NCBI GenBank assembly: GCA_023055355.1
Contig: JALJCS010000001.1
Coordinates: 92,737,381 to 92,801,380 of the forward strand
Reading direction: 5' to 3'
From: Agelaius tricolor
Lineage: Eukaryota > Chordata > Aves > Passeriformes > Icteridae
DNA: 64,000 nucleotides
Position numbers and translations under genes: made by a program
In this document: in pieces, positions 58,789 through 64,000 of the stretch
How positions within the stretch are numbered: the first letter of the stretch is position 1
Layout of the letters: every line of letters begins with the position of its first letter
The notes under the pieces: model-generated
What the model was told of the DNA's origin: nothing
What the model saw: the letters and a program-made list of their open reading frames with translations, nothing else
The model's database searches: none

Positions 58789-61124
58789 CTCACAGGAAGA
58801 AGGAGAAAAATCAAAAATGTGATTAATTGCTATTTTAACACCCTTGAAACTGATACTAAAGCCTGAGAAAGTTTTCAGAAGATCAGAGAAACTGGGGAAA
58901 AAAAGAATGAAATTAGAAAATGACAGGCATTTGGTGATAGAGAGAGAAAAGGGAAAGAATAAAGAGAAAACACATAGCCTCAAACTTCACCTTGGATTTT
59001 CAGCATCTAATATTGAATGAAAATAAAACTGTGGAGTGAAACAAATTGGAAATATTTGCTTAGTTTTAAATACTATTAATGCTAACACTTTAGGAATATC
59101 AAAATGAAGCTAAAGGCACCGAAATTGCCCCCAGTTTGGGAGTTTGCTTGGAATTCACGTGTTACTTACAGACGTGATTATGGCAAGATCCTTCCTGCCC
59201 TTTCCAAAAGGCCTAAGCAGCTGAAGCACTTATCCTCTAGGGAGGACTGAGCCTATGTCTTCATCCAGATGCTCCCTGTGTGTCCTGAGAGAGGCACCTT
59301 TCCATACTCTGCTGGCATTTATGGCATCACCCATCGGGAAATGCAGTAGGTGAGGGGCAGGTTTGGAGTAACAGATGTGTGCAATCATAACCTAGCCCTT
59401 GGTTAGGGCAGGCACACAGCTATAGCTAAAATGTACATTACATTAGACCATAATTAAAAGCCAGGAAATAGTTCTGGGGCCTCAGACAAAACACATCTGA
59501 CTTGAAGATGAGTATTTTCTTATTTAGCTTTTTTTTTTCCCTTTAAATTTGATATCACAGTGGTGGCAATGAATCTGCCTGCCCAGCGTGGATTGAGAAA
59601 CCTTCTGGCAAAGGACTCACTCCAAAGTCTGATAAACCTGCACTTGGCTGTCTGCAGAGGAAAAGGGAGCAGTACCCATGTGGCAAAGTGCTGCTGGCTG
59701 AACAAGAAGAGCCACAGCAGAGGAGGCAAGAGGGCAAGCTGGAAGTCATCCAGCACAGTGCAACTTGGCTCCTCATTCCCTGGAAAGGTCTCTCATGGAA
59801 AAAACCCCAAACTTTAAGATTGCAAACAAAGCCATTGAATAGGTAGAAACACATAGAGAACTTCAGGGACTCAAAATGAGATGCAGGAATTCAGTTAAAT
59901 GGTGAAATGCCCTTGAGCACACAATGGATTTCGTCCCATTCCAAGTCTTTAAAGTCAGACTACACTCTGTGGAGAGAAGCACTCTGTGTGTGGTAGATGC
60001 CAGCCAAGAGCTCCAGATTGAATTCACTGTGTCATGTGATCACAAAATGGCAGACTTGAGCACAGAAACTGATGTTTTGGTTAACAATGAGAAAAAATTC
60101 AGTTAATAAGAACTTAATTTTACTGCTCTGGCTTTGAGTTCTTTCCCAAATACTCACTATATGTGATTGGCCAGATGATATTTAGGGCAGCAGCTCATTC
60201 TTAGGCTTGTGTATAGATAAATTTTTCCCTCCATGGTTTCTTTACAGTGGTCTGATATGGCGAAGAACAGAGGCATAGTGCTGCTGCTGATATTCTGAGG
60301 GATATTAGATACAAAGGAGTTGCTGTAAGCCTCATGAGATCTTCCATATCCTGTGCATATTATCAAAACAATTCCACAGAATACATAAAATTTGGGATAT
60401 AACAAGGAGTACTAGTGGACCATTAAGACAGAGTGGAGATCAGCACAAAGAAACTTATAAGCTATTTGTTTTGTGATGGACACTGTGGGGTGGTGACAAA
60501 ATCTGCCATCACTGGAAACATTTGGAACACTGGGAGTACACCTATTGGTTTCATGCACTTTTTCCTATACTTGCTAAAGAGAAAACAAAAAAATCCAGGT
60601 GCTTGGATCAGTCTTGATGTTTATTTGAATAAATTCCTAGCAGAGTGCAAAGTATTTCTGAGAAATGAGAAAAGGACAGAATGGCAATTCTGAAAGCAAA
60701 ATTGCAAGAAAAGGTAATATAAAAGTAATGTACAATTTGGTAATAGTGTGCTAAGTAAGTTATTAGATTGCAGAGTTGGGGAGAAACTAGATGTATTCTC
60801 ACGCTTGTTCAGTTAAAAAGAAACATAAAGGTTCTGTAAAGAGTGTTAATGTGTTGCATATATTATCTTCTACCTGAAATGGGAATGCTAACGAGTTGCA
60901 AAGAAAGTTATTGTGACACTAATTTATTTAAAAGAGCTCTTTGAAGCTTGTGCTGTTGGCCGATGTGGGGCTTGATTTAGGATGAACAACCAGGACAATT
61001 ACCTCCAAAGAGGGGCTTTGTAAGGTTAAAATGGGGAATAGAGGAAGAGAACATGTGCCTGGCCAAAGTCTGATGTCAGGTGTAAGCAAAATAATGACAT
61101 TCCTTCTGTTCTAGGGCAAAATAC

Positions 61125-61217
61125 TGTGTGTGGTTTTTTTTTTTAATTTGTGGTTTTTGTTTTTGTTTTTCTATTGCTGCTTTTGTTTTTTTCTTTTTCT
61201 TTTTTTTTTTCTTTTAA
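61125..61217 (+). repeat. T-rich low-complexity tract (TTTTTG/TTTTTC)
   Basis: About 90 bases of T-runs interrupted by single G or C. It could act as a polypyrimidine tract, but no exon is evident after it. Possibly the antisense tail of a lost retroposed sequence. Confidence 0.85.
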
Positions 61218-63129
61218 TTCTAAAATAACAGTTCTTAAAAATAAGGAACATTTCACAAATAGCAAAATTTCTATCAAGAAAGACAGACCATGGAAAACCT
61301 GGAATTGGTACATGTCAAAGGCAGAATCAACATGTAAAAATGAGCTGAGGCTAGTAATATAAAATTAATCATATGGTGTAAGTTTGCATAATAAAACCCT
61401 TGGTATAGAGATGTCTAGACAAGTTGACCCAGGAGACCCAGTGGGAGAGCTGTGGAGGGATTGTCACCAAGATTTTTAGATAAAGGGTTAAAGGTCTAGA
61501 TGCTCTGCTGAAGAAAAACACAGTGTCTGAATCCTTAGAGCTCTTGTAAACAAACATATGCCATGGTGGCAGCAGCTGGGGTAGGTAAAATGCCTCCACT
61601 GTCAGTTTTCACCTTGAGGGTTTTTTCTTTGTTCAGGTAGGCACCAAAGTTAGGTGAGTCAGGCTATTGAGATATTTTCATTTGCCTAATTTCTGATCTT
61701 CCAGACATGGCCCACAGCTCATATTGATGGTATTTCAGCCTTGCAGTCATCCTTGTGCCTGTGACAGATACACCAGATGGGAGCTCTTGCCAGCAATCCC
61801 ATGCCAGAATCTGATCAAGCACACTTTTCTGGGTTGCTGTACTCCATGTTCACACATAAGGCTCTGCCTTATATTGACTTGCCTCTTGCATTCATGTTCT
61901 TTATAAATAAAAGAGAATTTTTCTCATTCCTTGGAATAAAAATGCAGTTTGTTTATGTAAATATTTACTAAATCCTGCTCTGCATTCCTTTAAGCCATAA
62001 TATTAGACATTATAATTGCTCTTTTTATAACCACGCTGACAAGCTGAAGAGAATTATGACATTAGGTAGCCTAGGCAGAAGGCTCAAATAAATTTATCTT
62101 CATTGATGAAAACAAAAATCCTTGAGACTACTTCATGGATTTTAGGTTTTGCTGAATTATTTTTATGTCTTAATTTTTCTTTTTACTTTGAACTTTACTT
62201 AGAGTAGTATTCTAAACACGGAAGATTTGAAACAGGATTTGTTCTCTGGCCATTTCCTGCACATTACAAACCCTCTATAACTCAGAATCCTTGGACCAAC
62301 ATAAGGAGGTCACTTTGGTGGATCTCAGTTGAGGATTTTAGTGTATTCCTTCATGTCAGTTGTAATGAAAATGAGGGTCCATATTTCCCTGCCTGGCAGA
62401 TGATTTGGTGCCCTGTGCTGGCGGGAGGGTGTCAGCCGAGGGAGCAGGTCGGTGGGGACACTGCTCTGAGAGAAGGGCTCAGGTGAGACCTGGTGGGGAA
62501 GGGCTGGATGGCCACCTCCACATCTGCCAGCTGAGCAGTGCCACAGCACAACGTGCCACACAGATCTCTGTGTCTGTGCAGTTTAGAGGTACCTTTACTT
62601 TATCACAACACAGAAAATTTCTTGACCAGCTTGACATTTCTTCCCTACTACCCCAGGCTCCCTTCCCTCTCACAGCCAGATTCTCTTGGAAATCTGCTAT
62701 TCACAAAAAGCAGCTGAGGCTTTGAAAGCACAACCTGACAGAAACCCAGGGAAAGGCCATTGCAGAGTTTGGTGATATGGTAGCTTTACACTTTCTAACA
62801 GGTATTTACCAATGACTGCAATACTGATGGTAACTTTCTAAATCTTCTGCAGTGGATACAGTCAAAGAAAATGGAATGAAAACCTAGGGAGAGATGCTGC
62901 ACACCAAAGCAACTTCAGTGCCCCTGAGACAGCATGTCTTGAAAAGAGAACTGAGCTCTGCTTACTTCTGATATAATCATCCACACTGAGGTATTAAGTT
63001 ACACTGATGGGTACAAGTAAAATGGAAGCTTACAAAATGAGAATTCAAATATATAAACAGGTTTCTGTTGATGGCAACCTAATAAAGGAGGTAATTCTCC
63101 AAACATATTGTTCCCATTTTGTTTCTAAT

Positions 63130-63290
63130 TACAGTGAACTACAAGGTTAGCTCTGCTCTTTAAGTGCACTTTAATTACTCTCTCAATGTTGACTTTCTGC
63201 ATTATGATTCCTGTAGCACACCATAGGAAATAGATGTTTAATTAACCAGATGTCACTCAATAAATCTTAACTTCTACTCTGAATCAGAAA
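63130..63290. other. Candidate conserved regulatory island
   Basis: TTTAAGTGCACTTTAATTAC, GCATTATGATTCC, ATGTTTAATTAACCAG (with a TTAATTAA palindrome) in repeat-free sequence. This is the same motif style as the island at 22270. Composition-based guess. Confidence 0.2.
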
Positions 63291-63651
63291 AGCCAATGTT
63301 AATGGGCATAAAAGCACCAGGATTTTAGAAATAATTTGCTTTTTATATTCCTTTAGCTCTTTGTTATACTAAGGAAAATGTCTGTAATGAAGGAAAATTA
63401 AACTGATGCTTGTAAGCATTTAATTTAATGAAAAATAGGTCCACAAAGTAAAAATATGATTCTAACATTATGTAAGTATTGACATTTCATAACATGTAGG
63501 AAAGGCAACTGATAACAATGAAGTTAAGAGCATGGTATGATTGCAGCCAGACATGTTGCCTCACTGTCATACTTCACCTCATCTTGTCTAGACTTATTTA
63601 TCAATTTATGGAGCTCCATGCAAAACCCATATTTTACTCATACATTATTAT

Positions 63652-63822
63652 GCTCTTTACTGTGAGTGTGGTGAGGCACTGGAACAAGTTGCCCAGAGAA
63701 GCTGGGGATGCCCCATCCCTGGAGGTGTTCAAGGCCAGGCTGGATGGGGCTCTGAGGAACCTGGTCTAGTTGATAGGTCTTTAAGGTCCCTTCCAGCCCA
63801 AACCATTCTATGAGTCTATGAA
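63652..63822 (+). repeat. CR1 LINE 3' end, about 170 bp, sense
   Basis: CTGTGAGTGTGGTGAGGCAC, TGGAACAAGTTGCCCAGAGA, GGGGATGCCCCATCCCTGGA, GTGTTCAAGGCCAGGCTGGA, then CTTTAAGGTCCCTTCCAGCC and two terminal octamers (ATTCTATG at 63805, AGTCTATG at 63813). A well-preserved, 5'-truncated copy. The tail of the 83-codon frame at 63518-63769 is CR1, not a gene. Confidence 0.95.
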
Positions 63823-64000
63823 TATGTTTGGCTTTTTGGGACTGGTTTTTGTATGTAGCTCTACAAGCTCACAGTCCCTGGTGATGTCATCATGGTAGTC
63901 TCCAGAAATATTAGCTGTAATAGTACACAGGACATGTAGCAAGGCAGAGTGACACAGATTCTCAATGTGCCAGCTGAGACCATTTCCTAGCTTTGGAAGA
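63823..64000. other. Unique DNA to window end
   Basis: Nothing recognisable after the CR1 tail. Confidence 0.5.

Larger units (their letters stand above)
58789..63650. other. Unique AT-rich DNA, no gene recognised
   Basis: No trusted exon. Plus-strand frames at 59560-59817, 59924-60106 and 60433-60693 read in a protein-like way but lack splice, promoter or family support. A T-rich tract (61125-61217) and an island at 63130-63290 are listed separately. Confidence 0.45.

Noticed and set aside
1..64000. tRNA, rRNA, CRISPR, bacterial operon or phage-like content
   Set aside because: Looked for on both strands; nothing found beyond a diverged tRNA-derived SINE. The repeats identify avian nuclear DNA.

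Overview
The window is nuclear DNA of a bird, most likely a songbird (passerine). The evidence is the repeats: CR1 LINE 3' ends on both strands that finish in the CR1 octamer (ATTCTATG-type), a recognisable CR1 reverse-transcriptase C-terminal segment, and several avian endogenous-retrovirus LTRs. One LTR is an almost undegraded solo element of the kind abundant in songbird genomes. There are no bacterial or viral gene arrays, no CRISPR array, no rRNA or tRNA gene, and no obvious CpG-island promoter. Most long open frames are chance frames in non-coding DNA, so the window reads as an intergenic desert or the inside of very large introns.

Layout. 1-9.9 kb: AT-rich unique DNA with three CR1 3' tails (about 2.99, 5.54 and 7.08 kb) and a possible terminal exon or 3' UTR (8.9-9.86 kb). 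9.9-11.1 kb: an ERV cluster with a minus-strand LTR (9902-10365), its flanking internal remnant, and a second, plus-strand LTR (to 11100). 11.1-21.4 kb: unique DNA with a moderately GC-rich block at 16.8-17.6 kb and the best exon candidate of the window (20965-21128, minus strand). 21.4-21.8 kb: an older minus-strand LTR. 22-38.7 kb: unique DNA with a tRNA-like SINE head (25.93 kb), a CR1 ORF2 relic (29.45 kb), a C-rich quadruplex-forming tract (30.01 kb) and candidate regulatory islands. 38.70-39.35 kb: a young solo ERVL-type LTR with a perfect 5-bp target-site duplication. 39.4-63.6 kb: unique DNA with A/C-rich, A/T-rich and T-rich low-complexity tracts and weak exon candidates at 46.0, 55.4 and 58.8 kb (minus strand). 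63.65-63.82 kb: a plus-strand CR1 tail.

No set of genes can be shown to work together. Several exon-like segments, mostly on the minus strand, have open frames and plausible splice sites, but their reading phases do not chain into one transcript. Strong donor motifs also occur here at about the rate expected by chance, so each is offered as a candidate only. The firm content is transposable-element history; the candidate exons and conserved-element-like islands are inference from sequence reading without database support.
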